From: an uncultured Pseudanabaenaceae cyanobacterium
GTDB lineage: Bacteria; Cyanobacteriota; Cyanobacteriia; PCC-9006; JAAUQQ01
DNA length: 6,795 nt
Reading direction: 5' to 3'
Assembly (NCBI GenBank): GCA_938015405.1
Contig: CALLPZ010000289.1
Coordinates: 1 to 6,795 of the forward strand
Made by a program: the position numbers and the translations under genes. The notes under the pieces are model-generated. The model was not told the DNA's origin. It saw only the letters and a list, made by a program, of their open reading frames with translations, and searched no databases. Shown in pieces: positions 1-5,146 of this stretch; the first letter of the stretch is position 1; each line of letters opens with the position of its first letter.

Positions 1-156
1 CAGGACATGTGCGATCGCTTCAGCGAAAACCCCAACTTCCAACGCAGCAGCGAAGACTGGCTCCTCGAAAACCCCATGCCCGTGCCCACCGAACGAGAAA
101 CGGTAACCCAAGACAAGGGCGAGCCAGTTTACCGGGCTCTCTACCAGCGCCTTTAG
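1..156 (+). CDS. C-terminal end of an unrecognised protein (5' truncated by window)
   Basis: An open frame enters from the left edge and gives 51 residues before a TAG stop. The tail starts QDMCDRFSENPNF and ends EPVYRALYQRL. It is hydrophilic, rich in Glu, Asn and Pro, and has no membrane segment. Third codon positions are mostly G or C, as in the neighbouring real genes, and the frame contains a HIP1 octamer near position 11. I do not recognise the family, and this much sequence shows no catalytic motif. It lies 119 bases upstream of ictB on the same strand. An inverted-repeat site and a weak promoter-like sequence lie between them, so co-transcription is possible but not required. That it is coding is fairly sure; its function is unknown. 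Confidence 0.7.
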   Translation, partial: QDMCDRFSENPNFQRSSEDWLLENPMPVPTERETVTQDKGEPVYRALYQRL

Positions 157-179
157 CAATCAAAGCTTAAATGGCCTAA

Positions 180-205
180 GTTGTAACATCCCAGGTTGTA
201 ACAAC
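180..205 (+). promoter_or_regulatory. Repeated GTTGTAACA with palindrome, possible operator upstream of ictB
   Basis: The nonamer GTTGTAACA occurs at 180-188 and again at 195-203, 15 bases apart start to start. The second copy belongs to the perfect palindrome GTTGT-A-ACAAC (195-205). Two half-sites about one and a half helical turns apart, just upstream of a possible promoter, suit a dimeric transcription factor. No known cyanobacterial consensus fits: it is not NtcA GTA-N8-TAC. The regulator is therefore unknown. Confidence 0.35.
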
Positions 206-208
206 AAG

Positions 209-238
209 TTCTGATGCGATGGCATAATACCAGCGACC
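209..238 (+). promoter_or_regulatory. Weak sigma-70-like promoter candidate for ictB
   Basis: CATAAT at 233-238 resembles a -10 box. A poor -35 match, TTCTGA, lies at 209-214 with an 18-base spacer. The weak -35 would fit a promoter needing an activator at the adjacent GTTGTAACA repeats. Predicted transcription would start near 245, giving a leader of about 30 bases. Confidence 0.3.
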
Positions 239-275
239 CATTCTCGGAGCGGGGTAGCCTCACCCCAGCCCATCC

Positions 276-1688
276 ATGGAATCTCTCTGGCAAAGCATCA
301 CCCTAGGACGCCTCTCCATTGCCCAATGGCAGCGCGGTAGCTGGCTCCATCGTTTCACCGTGGGCTTGTTAGAGCCCTGGCGCAATAGCAGCCTGCTCAA
401 CCACTATGGTGAAGCCCTCGGCACCTTGCTGATCAGCATCATTTTAGGGCTCGCTCCCTTTGTCGATAACTCATTGACGGCTCTCCTACTGTTTGCCAGC
501 GGCATCCTCTGGTTTTTGCTAACGATTTCCGACAAGCCGGGCCGGGGCCTCACGCCCATTCACCTCGTGGTTGCGCTTTACTGGGGATCGATGCTGCTGT
601 CCACAGGTCTGTCTCCTGTCAAAAAGGCAGCGGCATCAGGCCTCGTCAAATACAGCCTCTATCTCATGCTGTTTCTCCTGGCAGCGCGGGTGCTGCGTCA
701 TAGTCGCCTGCGCAACTGGGTTGTAACCATCTATCTCCTTATTACCCAGGTCGTGAGTGTCTACGGCATTCGCCAGCATTTCTTTGGAGCTGATGCCTTG
801 GCGACTTGGGTCGACCCCAACTCTCCCCAGGCCCAAACCACTCGGGTTTACAGCTATTTGGGAAATCCAAATCTCCTGGGTGCCTATCTTATGCCCGGCA
901 TTGCACTCAGTCTTGCAGCATTCTTTGTCTGGAAAGGCCTAGGACCCAAAGCCTTGGCTGTGCTAATGTTCCTGACCAACAGCGCCTGTTTGGTGCTGAC
1001 CTACAGTCGCGGTGCCTGGATTGGCATGTTGCTAACGCTGGCAGCCTTTGCATTGCTGTTTTTGGCTTGGTTGTCTGTCAAGTTCACGCCCTTTTGGCGA
1101 CGTTGGGCATTACCAGCAGTTTTGGGAGCAGGTACAGCCTTTGTCATCGTCGCGGTTGTTGCCTTGGAGCCCCTCCGTACTCGTGTGGCTAGTATGTTTG
1201 TGGGTCGTGAAGATAGTAGTAATAACTTCCGTCTCAATGTCTGGTCAGCAGTGGGTGACATGATTAGAGACCGACCTGCTTTTGGCATTGGTCCCGGCAA
1301 TAACGCCTTTAACTTAATCTATCCCCGGTATCAGCGGCCTCGGTTTACGGCGTTGAGTGCCTATTCGATCTTTTTGGAAACCATCGTGGAAACAGGTTTC
1401 TTGGGATTCACGGTGTTCCTGTGGATGTTGACTGTGATCTTTGCCCAGGGCTGGCGTTCTTTGAAGAATTTGCGGGATAAAGGCAATCTCCAAGCCTTTT
1501 GGCTGATGGGGGCGATCGCCACTCTCCCGGGAGAACTGGGTCAAGGCCTCTTCGACACCGTTTGGTATCGCCCTGAAATTCAAACGCTCTGGTGGGTTTG
1601 CGTGGGCTTAATTGCCAGCTTCTATAGCCCCATTCAGCAACATTTATCAGAGAAGGCTCCAGAAAAATCCCTAGAGGCTGCGATCTAG
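276..1688 (+). CDS. ictB: IctB family inorganic-carbon-associated membrane protein
   Basis: This 470-residue polytopic membrane protein matches my recollection of cyanobacterial IctB of about the same length in Synechococcus. The segments VYSYLGNPNL (191-200), LTYSRGAWIG (241-250), GREDSSNNFRLNVW (310-323) and GIGPGN (337-342) are characteristic. About ten hydrophobic spans are visible, for example at 48-62, 66-83, 124-138, 148-163, 199-218, 225-242, 247-267, 279-297, 373-390 and 433-450. Residues 190-390 form the O-antigen ligase/polymerase (Wzy_C-type) core. The ictB gene was first linked to bicarbonate accumulation; direct transport has since been questioned, and the fold suggests transfer or ligation of a glycan. 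The ATG start has no clear Shine-Dalgarno, but the N-terminus MESLWQSITL aligns with known homologues. The gene stands alone in its direction after a 119-base gap. Confidence 0.93.
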   Translation: MESLWQSITLGRLSIAQWQRGSWLHRFTVGLLEPWRNSSLLNHYGEALGTLLISIILGLAPFVDNSLTALLLFASGILWFLLTISDKPGRGLTPIHLVVALYWGSMLLSTGLSPVKKAAASGLVKYSLYLMLFLLAARVLRHSRLRNWVVTIYLLITQVVSVYGIRQHFFGADALATWVDPNSPQAQTTRVYSYLGNPNLLGAYLMPGIALSLAAFFVWKGLGPKALAVLMFLTNSACLVLTYSRGAWIGMLLTLAAFALLFLAWLSVKFTPFWRRWALPAVLGAGTAFVIVAVVALEPLRTRVASMFVGREDSSNNFRLNVWSAVGDMIRDRPAFGIGPGNNAFNLIYPRYQRPRFTALSAYSIFLETIVETGFLGFTVFLWMLTVIFAQGWRSLKNLRDKGNLQAFWLMGAIATLPGELGQGLFDTVWYRPEIQTLWWVCVGLIASFYSPIQQHLSEKAPEKSLEAAI

Positions 1689-1758
1689 TCCATTACACCT
1701 GGCTCTGGAACCCGGCTGTTGCCCCGTCGTCTTTGAGGGTCGGTTCCCCCATCCCTAC

Positions 1759-1787
1759 TTGGCAAAATTCTCTATTAAGCTGATAAT
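1759..1787 (+). promoter_or_regulatory. Sigma-70-type promoter for the small ORF at 1844
   Basis: TTGGCA (1759-1764) and GATAAT (1782-1787) are separated by exactly 17 bases, each hexamer one base from consensus. Transcription should begin near 1794. A 5-bp hairpin, GCGTT/AACGC (1795-1809), would sit at the 5' end of the transcript, which often stabilises an mRNA or small RNA. This is the best promoter match I found in the window. Confidence 0.55.
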
Positions 1788-1843
1788 CGCCAAGGCGTTG
1801 CGGGAACGCTATATATCTAAAGGTCTAACCTGTCGGCAAATCT

Positions 1844-2140
1844 ATGGTCCTGTCCTCTGCTAAATCATTTTCAAGAAAAAACGTTCAGCGTGTATTGCTG
1901 CGCAACAAGGATCTGGACTTTTTGATACTGACAGGTTGCTCTTGCCTTATAACCCTGTTGCATCACCCAATGATGAATCACCTCCAGGGTCACAATGCTG
2001 GGAGCAGTAGCAATGCCAAGCCAGCATCTACAGCGAACCACAACAGCAATAGCTCCCGCACTTCTCCCAATAGCCTCGGCAACTACAGTGCTGTGGCCCC
2101 CAAGCGCCAGAACTTCACCATTGAAGACGAAGAAGCTTAG
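1844..2140 (+). CDS. Small hypothetical protein with Ser/Asn-rich tail
   Basis: I do not recognise this 98-residue product. It has a basic N-terminal part (SRKNVQRVLLRNKD, 9-22), a short hydrophobic stretch (LDFLILTGCSCLITLL, 23-38), a low-complexity Ser/Asn/Ala/His region (about 50-85) and an acidic C-terminus (IEDEEA). LTGC at 29-32 resembles a lipobox, but the preceding hydrophobic core is very short and contains Asp, so a lipoprotein is doubtful. A good promoter 57 bases upstream and a strong terminator 30 bases downstream support a real transcription unit. The start is uncertain: ATG 1844 lacks a close ribosome site. TTG 1922 has AAGGA (1907-1911) ten bases before it, and ATG 1970 would give a purely hydrophilic 56-mer. 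The unit could also be a non-coding RNA of about 420 bases. Confidence 0.42.
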   Translation: MVLSSAKSFSRKNVQRVLLRNKDLDFLILTGCSCLITLLHHPMMNHLQGHNAGSSSNAKPASTANHNSNSSRTSPNSLGNYSAVAPKRQNFTIEDEEA

Positions 2141-2141
2141 G

Positions 2142-2152
2142 GATGGATTGAA
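2142..2152 (+). repeat. Left copy of an 11-bp direct repeat flanking a palindrome
   Basis: GATGGATTGAA here recurs exactly at 2214-2224. The 61 bases between the copies hold the perfect inverted repeat at 2170-2212. It begins two bases after the stop codon of the upstream small ORF. Confidence 0.5.
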
Positions 2153-2169
2153 TTTTCCCAAAAGACGAC

Positions 2170-2212
2170 AAGCAAAAGCCGCGTGACTGAATCAGTCACG
2201 CGGCTTTTGCTT
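2170..2212. terminator. Perfect 21-bp inverted repeat, likely bidirectional terminator
   Basis: AAGCAAAAGCCGCGTGACTGA (2170-2190 less the central base) is matched exactly by its reverse complement at 2192-2212, around a single central A. The stem core is GC-rich (GCCGCGTGAC). Its outer part gives A-rich sequence on the 5' side and TTTTGCTTT on the 3' side, the layout of a rho-independent terminator readable in both directions. It lies 30 bases after the stop of the plus-strand small ORF and 85 bases beyond the end of the convergent folE gene. Confidence 0.75.
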
Positions 2213-2213
2213 T

Positions 2214-2224
2214 GATGGATTGAA
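2214..2224 (+). repeat. Right copy of the 11-bp direct repeat
   Basis: GATGGATTGAA is identical to 2142-2152, spaced 72 bases start to start. The pair could be the target-site duplication of a small inserted palindromic element, or a local duplication. Confidence 0.5.
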
Positions 2225-2252
2225 GGAGAAGGGATATGGTGTGCCATATTCC

Positions 2253-2290
2253 TGTGGAGGCATTGGTCTACTCAGGCCAATGCCTCCACA
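2253..2290 (-). terminator. 14-bp hairpin downstream of folE
   Basis: TGTGGAGGCATTGG (2253-2266) and CCAATGCCTCCACA (2277-2290) are perfect inverted repeats around a 10-base loop. On the minus strand the hairpin starts six bases after the folE stop codon, where a terminator or 3' stabilising stem is expected. No U-run follows on that strand. A smaller hairpin, ATATGG/CCATAT (2234-2249), comes next. Confidence 0.65.
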
Positions 2291-2296
2291 TATTTC

Positions 2297-2935
2297 CTAC
2301 ATCAGAGAAGGCTTGTGGCGAATCATGTCCATGAATTCGCGACGCTTCATTTCATCTTCAGCAAAGACACCACGCATGGCGCTGCTAGCAGTCCAAGAGC
2401 CAGGCTTCTGCACACCGCGCATGGACATGCACATGTGAGTTGCCTCGACGACCACAGCCACGCCCTTGGGGTTCAGCGCTTCTTGCAGACCATCTGCAAT
2501 CTGGCTGGTGAGGCGCTCTTGAACCTGCAGGCGACGAGCAAACATTTCACAAATGCGTGCCATCTTGGACAGGCCAATCACCTTGCCATCGGGAATGTAG
2601 GCAATGTGGGCCTTGCCGATGATAGGTAAGATGTGGTGCTCACAGGAGCTAAACAGGTCAATGTCGCGCACCAAGACCATCTCGTTGGAATCTTCGTGGA
2701 AGATGGCGTTGTTGACGACTTCCTCAAGGTTCTTCGTATAACCAGAGGTCATAAACTGCAAAGCTTTGACCATGCGCTTAGGCGTGTCGATTAAGCCTTC
2801 GCGGTCAGGATCTTCCCCTAGGCCAATTAGCAAAGTGCGCACCGCCTGCATCATCTCTTCTTCAGAGACTTTGGCTTTGGCTGCAGCCTTGATGGACTGG
2901 GCCTTGAGTGCGTCAGGAGAAATCGATAGTGTCAT
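2297..2935 (-). CDS. folE: GTP cyclohydrolase I
   Basis: FolE converts GTP to 7,8-dihydroneopterin triphosphate in the cytosol, the first step towards tetrahydrofolate and, in cyanobacteria, pterin glycosides. The 212-residue protein shows the family pattern: LGEDPDREGLIDTP (39-52), the zinc motif SSCEHH (96-101) and HMCMSMRGV (167-175). Zinc ligands Cys98, His101 and Cys169 keep the same 71-residue Cys-to-Cys distance as in the E. coli enzyme. The active-site segment IIGKAHIAYIPDGKVIGLSK (105-124) is intact. The ATG at 2935 has AAGGA about 15 bases upstream; the N-terminal 25 residues are variable in the family. The gene is convergent with the small ORF at 1844 and separated from upstream sufE by 435 bases, so it probably has its own promoter. 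It appears complete and functional. Confidence 0.96.
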   Translation of the reverse strand: MTLSISPDALKAQSIKAAAKAKVSEEEMMQAVRTLLIGLGEDPDREGLIDTPKRMVKALQFMTSGYTKNLEEVVNNAIFHEDSNEMVLVRDIDLFSSCEHHILPIIGKAHIAYIPDGKVIGLSKMARICEMFARRLQVQERLTSQIADGLQEALNPKGVAVVVEATHMCMSMRGVQKPGSWTASSAMRGVFAEDEMKRREFMDMIRHKPSLM

Positions 2936-3160
2936 GGATGTTTTGGTATTTCCTTAGGCTAAGCGTCATGTAGTAACCCAACATGGAGCTTCCCTTCTGA
3001 TAAACCCCCGTCGACAAATGAGGGTGGCTTAATGCTGAGTCAATCCGAAGAAAATTCGGTGTAAAACCCAGTGGCCTAGGAAAGGAAGGTTGGTCAGGAT
3101 TCAGCGGGCCAGGATGGAGACCTGAGCCTTGTATCTCTGAAACTGACTTTCGTGGAGAGT

Positions 3161-3180
3161 GGAGCGAAAGCTCCGGTTTT
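3161..3180 (+). terminator. GAAA-tetraloop hairpin followed by TTTT
   Basis: GGAGC-GAAA-GCTCC (3161-3174) is a 5-bp stem closed by a GNRA tetraloop and followed by GGTTTT. It looks like a short plus-strand intrinsic terminator. Its T-run is also one side of the next hairpin (3176-3204), so the two structures would compete. Confidence 0.4.
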
Positions 3181-3204
3181 CCCATCGCAGACTGCGATGA
3201 AAAC
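3176..3204. repeat. Inverted repeat GTTTT-CATCGCA / TGCGATG-AAAAC
   Basis: CATCGCA (3183-3189) pairs with TGCGATG (3193-3199) across the loop GAC. The outer GTTTT (3176-3180) pairs with AAAAC (3200-3204) across a CC bulge, giving 12 pairs in all. Confidence 0.5.
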
Positions 3205-3210
3205 TTTTGA

Positions 3211-3236
3211 CGCTAGGAGGTTTGGCTCGACTAGCG
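3211..3236. repeat. 6-bp inverted repeat CGCTAG / CTAGCG
   Basis: CGCTAG (3211-3216) and CTAGCG (3231-3236) are perfect inverted arms around a 14-base loop. Alone this is weak, but it sits inside a continuous row of such elements. Confidence 0.35.
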
Positions 3237-3241
3237 GGCCC

Positions 3242-3282
3242 AATCGCGATCGCACAGTGCGATTCTGAAGCGCGATTTTTTT
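3242..3282 (+). terminator. Two-stem hairpin with T-run on the plus strand
   Basis: AATCGCG (3242-3248) pairs with CGCGATT (3271-3277) and encloses ATCGCAC-A-GTGCGAT (3249-3263). Seven T bases occupy 3276-3282. The arrangement is that of a rho-independent terminator for plus-strand transcription, yet no plus-strand gene lies upstream within the spacer. The left arm includes a HIP1 octamer (3246-3253). Confidence 0.55.
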
Positions 3283-3296
3283 GGGCATTACTCTAT

Positions 3297-3323
3297 GCCT
3301 GAATGGAGCAGTCCATCCTAGGC
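3297..3323 (-). terminator. Imperfect hairpin downstream of sufE
   Basis: GCCTGAATGGA (3297-3307) and TCCATCCTAGGC (3312-3323) form an 11-pair stem with one mismatch and one bulge around a GCAG tetraloop. It starts about 48 bases after the sufE stop on the minus strand. No adjacent U-run is seen, although the T-run at 3276-3282 would read as A on that strand. Confidence 0.35.
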
Positions 3324-3370
3324 AGAGCAATTAAATATTTGAGGTGGCGTAAAGCAAGTTAGGGCGCTGT

Positions 3371-3811
3371 CTAAGCAGTCGCTGCTTCGTTGAGTAATGC
3401 AGCCTTCTGCTTCATCATTTGGAAAATGTTGTAGAAGCCATTGGCTCTGGAGGGGGTCAGGCTGACGTTGAGGCCAGTGTCCTGAATAAAATCTGGAGTC
3501 ACGTTGAGGATTTCATCCGAAGGTAATCCATTCAAGCCTTGAACCAGCAGTGCAACTAACCCTTTGACCAGTTGGGAATCTGAATCCCCGGTGTAGTAGA
3601 CCTTTCCATCTTCTAGCTTGGCTGACACAAACACTTGGGAGACACAGCCCTGCACCTTGTTGTCCGGGACCTTTGAAGCCTCGGGCATGGGCTCCAACTT
3701 CTGAGCCAGCCAAATCAAAAGCTCATATCGACGCTTTGGATCAGACTGACGTTGGAGCTTTTTAACCAGCTTTTCAAGAGCCGGCGGACGAGATGCATTG
3801 TTGTTGGACAT
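3371..3811 (-). CDS. sufE: SufE family Fe-S cluster assembly sulfur acceptor
   Basis: SufE accepts persulfide sulfur from the cysteine desulfurase SufS and passes it to the SufBCD scaffold. SUF is the main Fe-S assembly route of cyanobacteria, needed for photosystem I and ferredoxins. The ATG start at 3811 gives 146 residues; a GTG just before it would add one. The fold is evident from RYELLIWLAQKLEPMP (28-43), the catalytic-loop motif VPDNKVQGCVSQVF (48-61) with the persulfide Cys56, and DSDSQLVKGLVALLVQGLNG (75-94). TPSRANGF (119-126) is the typical C-terminal helix entry. The length is normal for the family. No sufBCDS genes are adjacent, as often happens with sufE in cyanobacteria. No strong ribosome site is seen. 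Confidence 0.93.
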   Translation of the reverse strand: MSNNNASRPPALEKLVKKLQRQSDPKRRYELLIWLAQKLEPMPEASKVPDNKVQGCVSQVFVSAKLEDGKVYYTGDSDSQLVKGLVALLVQGLNGLPSDEILNVTPDFIQDTGLNVSLTPSRANGFYNIFQMMKQKAALLNEAATA

Positions 3812-4093
3812 CACAAGAGTTGCGTGATGAAAGAATTAGAAGAAAAGCTAAAGAAGCTTTGCCTATCCACTGTTAAGGTAAACGCTACTCATCTATCGAG
3901 CAAGTTCGGGAAACTCACTGGCCGCCTAATGCCTAGAGCAATAAGCAAGACCCGGAGAATCTGAAACCTTAAGATTACAGTAAGCCCATCGTAACATTTC
4001 TAAACCTTATTGGTGTGAAATGCTCCCTTTAGATGCCTAGAGCTCCAAAATACGTGCTGAGGGTCGGGCAAAGCTAGGGGCCGACTTGCATTT

Positions 4094-4261
4094 ATGAGTA
4101 TTCGCACTGATTCTATTGAAGCGATCGCTCACTACTTGTGGCCCATCAGAATTTTTGAGCCCACCAAGGGGGCTGAGACAAAAAGGATAGTGAAACTCGA
4201 CCTCCAACCAGAAAGAATGCTGGAGGATGCTTTTGTAAGGCTAGAAGGTGGCCGAAGCTAA
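4094..4261 (+). CDS. Doubtful 55-residue hypothetical ORF
   Basis: The frame starts ATG AGT ATT CGC and encodes a charged 55-mer, beginning MSIRTDSIEAIAHYLW and ending FVRLEGGRS, with a HIP1 octamer inside. It has no ribosome-binding site, membrane segment or known motif. It overlaps the minus-strand frame that continues from the aldehyde dehydrogenase-like fragment, and both cannot easily be coding. I list it only because it is the longest plus-strand frame in this part of the gap. Confidence 0.15.
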   Translation: MSIRTDSIEAIAHYLWPIRIFEPTKGAETKRIVKLDLQPERMLEDAFVRLEGGRS

Positions 4262-4331
4262 CTTTAGCTGTGGTTGTCAGGCCTCTGTCAGGTTGTGGAG
4301 AGCCTGTCAGAGTGCTGTGATCGCTCCCCAA

Positions 4332-4454
4332 AGCTTCTAGGGCAGTTAGAAGCGACTTCAGTTGGGATTTACGAAACTCCAGAAGGCGCGTTGCACCAGC
4401 GGCAAAAAAAGCACGCTGTTGGGTGAGCAGCGTTTGAATGGCAGAAGATGACGC
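4332..4454 (-). pseudogene. Aldehyde dehydrogenase N-terminal remnant
   Basis: Reading the minus strand from 4454 down gives 41 residues containing IQTLLTQQRAFFAAGATRLL followed by EFRKSQLKSLLTALEA. From memory, the pattern I..LL.QQR.FFA.G.T....FR..QLK.L..AL matches the first helix of cyanobacterial class-3-like aldehyde dehydrogenases, which oxidise fatty or other aldehydes to acids. The enzyme should continue for about 420 more residues with a catalytic Cys and Glu. Here the frame runs on without recognisable similarity to a TGA at 4146-4148. Upstream, a TAA (4457-4455) blocks the frame with no start codon between; a one-base shift would join it to an ATG-containing frame (MVAKRHLL...). Seen: frame, residues and stops. 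Inferred: truncation and decay of a former gene. Confidence 0.55.
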
Positions 4455-4627
4455 TTAGCCACCATGGTAAAGGACAAGCGGACAAGGACTGGATTGGCCA
4501 TGTGATGGGCAGTTTACGCTTCAGTTCTTGAACACCGACGCCAAATGGAGAGCTGCGCATCGTTCGCTCGGCCTGCCCTTGCAATCTGCGTGTTGACGTC
4601 CTGTGAATGGACGAGTTTCTCTGAAGA

Positions 4628-4657
4628 TTTACAAAGGATTAGTGAGAGGGTTTTATA
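4628..4657 (+). promoter_or_regulatory. Candidate promoter for the 45-residue membrane protein
   Basis: TTTACA (4628-4633) and TTTATA (4652-4657) are 18 bases apart and resemble sigma-70 hexamers. Transcription would start near 4664, leaving a leader of about 90 bases before the ATG at 4754. Confidence 0.35.
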
Positions 4658-4753
4658 CCATTGCTTTCAGATGTTTACAAACTGCTTCAGCCTTTTAAAG
4701 AAGGGGAAAACTGCAGCTAGGATGCAAAGGACTTGGCTTAATTGATAGGCACT

Positions 4754-4891
4754 ATGACAGATCTAAATCGCGGCATCATGAAATTCAAAGGGGCTGACAG
4801 TCCCGCAGCCATCATCCTTTCGGCTGTCATCATCCTGGGTGGTATTGCTTTGCTCGTGGGTTGGGCCATGAATGGCGCTTACCAAGGCTAG
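4754..4891 (+). CDS. 45-residue single-span membrane protein
   Basis: The frame encodes a 45-mer starting MTDLNRGIMKFKGADSP, followed by a hydrophobic span AAIILSAVIILGGIALLVGW (18-37) and a short tail AMNGAYQG. A basic, hydrophilic N-terminus followed by one Ala/Ile/Leu/Gly-rich helix resembles the many small thylakoid membrane subunits of cyanobacteria, but I do not match it to a named photosystem, cytochrome b6f or NDH-1 subunit. Codon choice is even and the reading frame well formed, with non-coding DNA on both sides. The ribosome site is weak: TAGG lies 6 bases before ATG, and AAGGA is further upstream. The internal ATG at residue 9 is an alternative start. It is probably real and membrane-located; its role is unknown. 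Confidence 0.65.
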   Translation: MTDLNRGIMKFKGADSPAAIILSAVIILGGIALLVGWAMNGAYQG

Positions 4892-5020
4892 TCAGCTTGA
4901 GATAGCAACCAGGGAATTCAAGTAAAAACACCCACTAGCTGGTGTCTTAAATTACAAATCTAGTGCGTAATGTTTGGCTTGACGGAGTGGGTTGGGATGT
5001 TCTCAACTCACTCTTTGATT

Positions 5021-5046
5021 TTAAGTGGGGGTCTTAAATGGGGGTC
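5021..5046 (+). repeat. Tandem 13-bp repeat TTAARTGGGGGTC
   Basis: TTAAGTGGGGGTC (5021-5033) is followed immediately by TTAAATGGGGGTC (5034-5046), differing at one base. A related ATAAATGGGGGTT lies at 5208-5220, and the core AATGGGGGT recurs inverted as ACCCCCATT at 5270-5278. All lie in the leader of the response regulator gene, which suggests binding sites for a transcription factor. No regulator is identifiable from the sequence. Confidence 0.5.
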
Positions 5047-5140
5047 ATAGGGGGAACCCAACCCTATGGTTATCATCACGCTGATGTGAGCAGCAAATAA
5101 ATTGCTGTCAGCGGGAATAAAGCCAGCCTTAAAAGGGCTG

Positions 5141-5146
5141 TACAAT
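5141..5146 (+). promoter_or_regulatory. Possible -10 box (TACAAT) for the response regulator gene
   Basis: TACAAT differs from the -10 consensus at one base, but no good -35 box lies 16-18 bases upstream. If used, the leader would be about 150 bases and the tandem G-rich repeats would lie about 100 bases upstream, in activator position. Confidence 0.25.

Larger units (their letters stand above)
2936..3370. other. Structured folE-sufE intergenic region
   Basis: This 435-base spacer has no convincing coding frame on either strand. It is dense in inverted repeats: CATGT/ACATG (2967-2985), CCGAA/TTCGG (3046-3060), CAGG/CCTG (3110-3124), and a series from 3161 to 3323 listed separately. The folE promoter should lie here on the minus strand. 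A TTGACT on that strand near 3038 is a possible -35 box, but no good -10 follows at the right spacing. A partial likeness to a cobalamin riboswitch was considered and not accepted. Confidence 0.5.
3812..4753. other. Long gene-poor region with decayed sequence
   Basis: About 940 bases lack any intact, recognisable gene. A 45-codon plus-strand frame at 3827-3964 (MKELEEKLKKLC...) starts only 16 bases from the sufE start and probably overlaps its promoter. Another of 55 codons lies at 4094-4261. The minus strand carries an aldehyde dehydrogenase-like fragment (4332-4454). Minor repeats include AGCTAA/TTAGCT (4257-4270) and direct CTGTCAG copies in 4280-4315. The right end should hold the promoter of the small membrane protein at 4754. 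The region looks like a gene graveyard rather than a functional operon. Confidence 0.5.

Noticed and set aside
1700..1752. GGAACC...GGTTCC inverted arms after ictB as its terminator.
   Set aside because: Six pairs around a long loop with no T-run; not distinguishable from chance.
3046..3130. Possible cobalamin riboswitch: GGTGTAAAACCCAGTGGCC followed by GGCCAGGATGGAGACCTGAGCC recalls parts of the family consensus.
   Set aside because: The central CCCGCNACTGT element is missing, the spacing is wrong, and no plus-strand gene follows. A covariance-model search would settle it.
3827..3964. A 45-codon plus-strand frame starting MKELEEKLKKLC, divergent from sufE.
   Set aside because: No ribosome-binding site or known motif, and it would occupy the sufE promoter region; not supported beyond being open.
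4369..4584. A 71-codon minus-strand frame overlapping the aldehyde dehydrogenase-like fragment.
   Set aside because: It reads the same DNA in the wrong frame; the family-like residues are in the adjacent frame.
4545..4745. A 66-codon plus-strand frame before the small membrane protein gene.
   Set aside because: Cys- and Ser-rich composition without any motif, and it runs through the candidate promoter at 4628-4657.
4921..4950. Hairpin ACACC/GGTGT as a terminator for the 45-residue protein gene.
   Set aside because: Only five pairs with an 8-base loop and no T-run; noted within the intergenic entry but too weak for a separate call.
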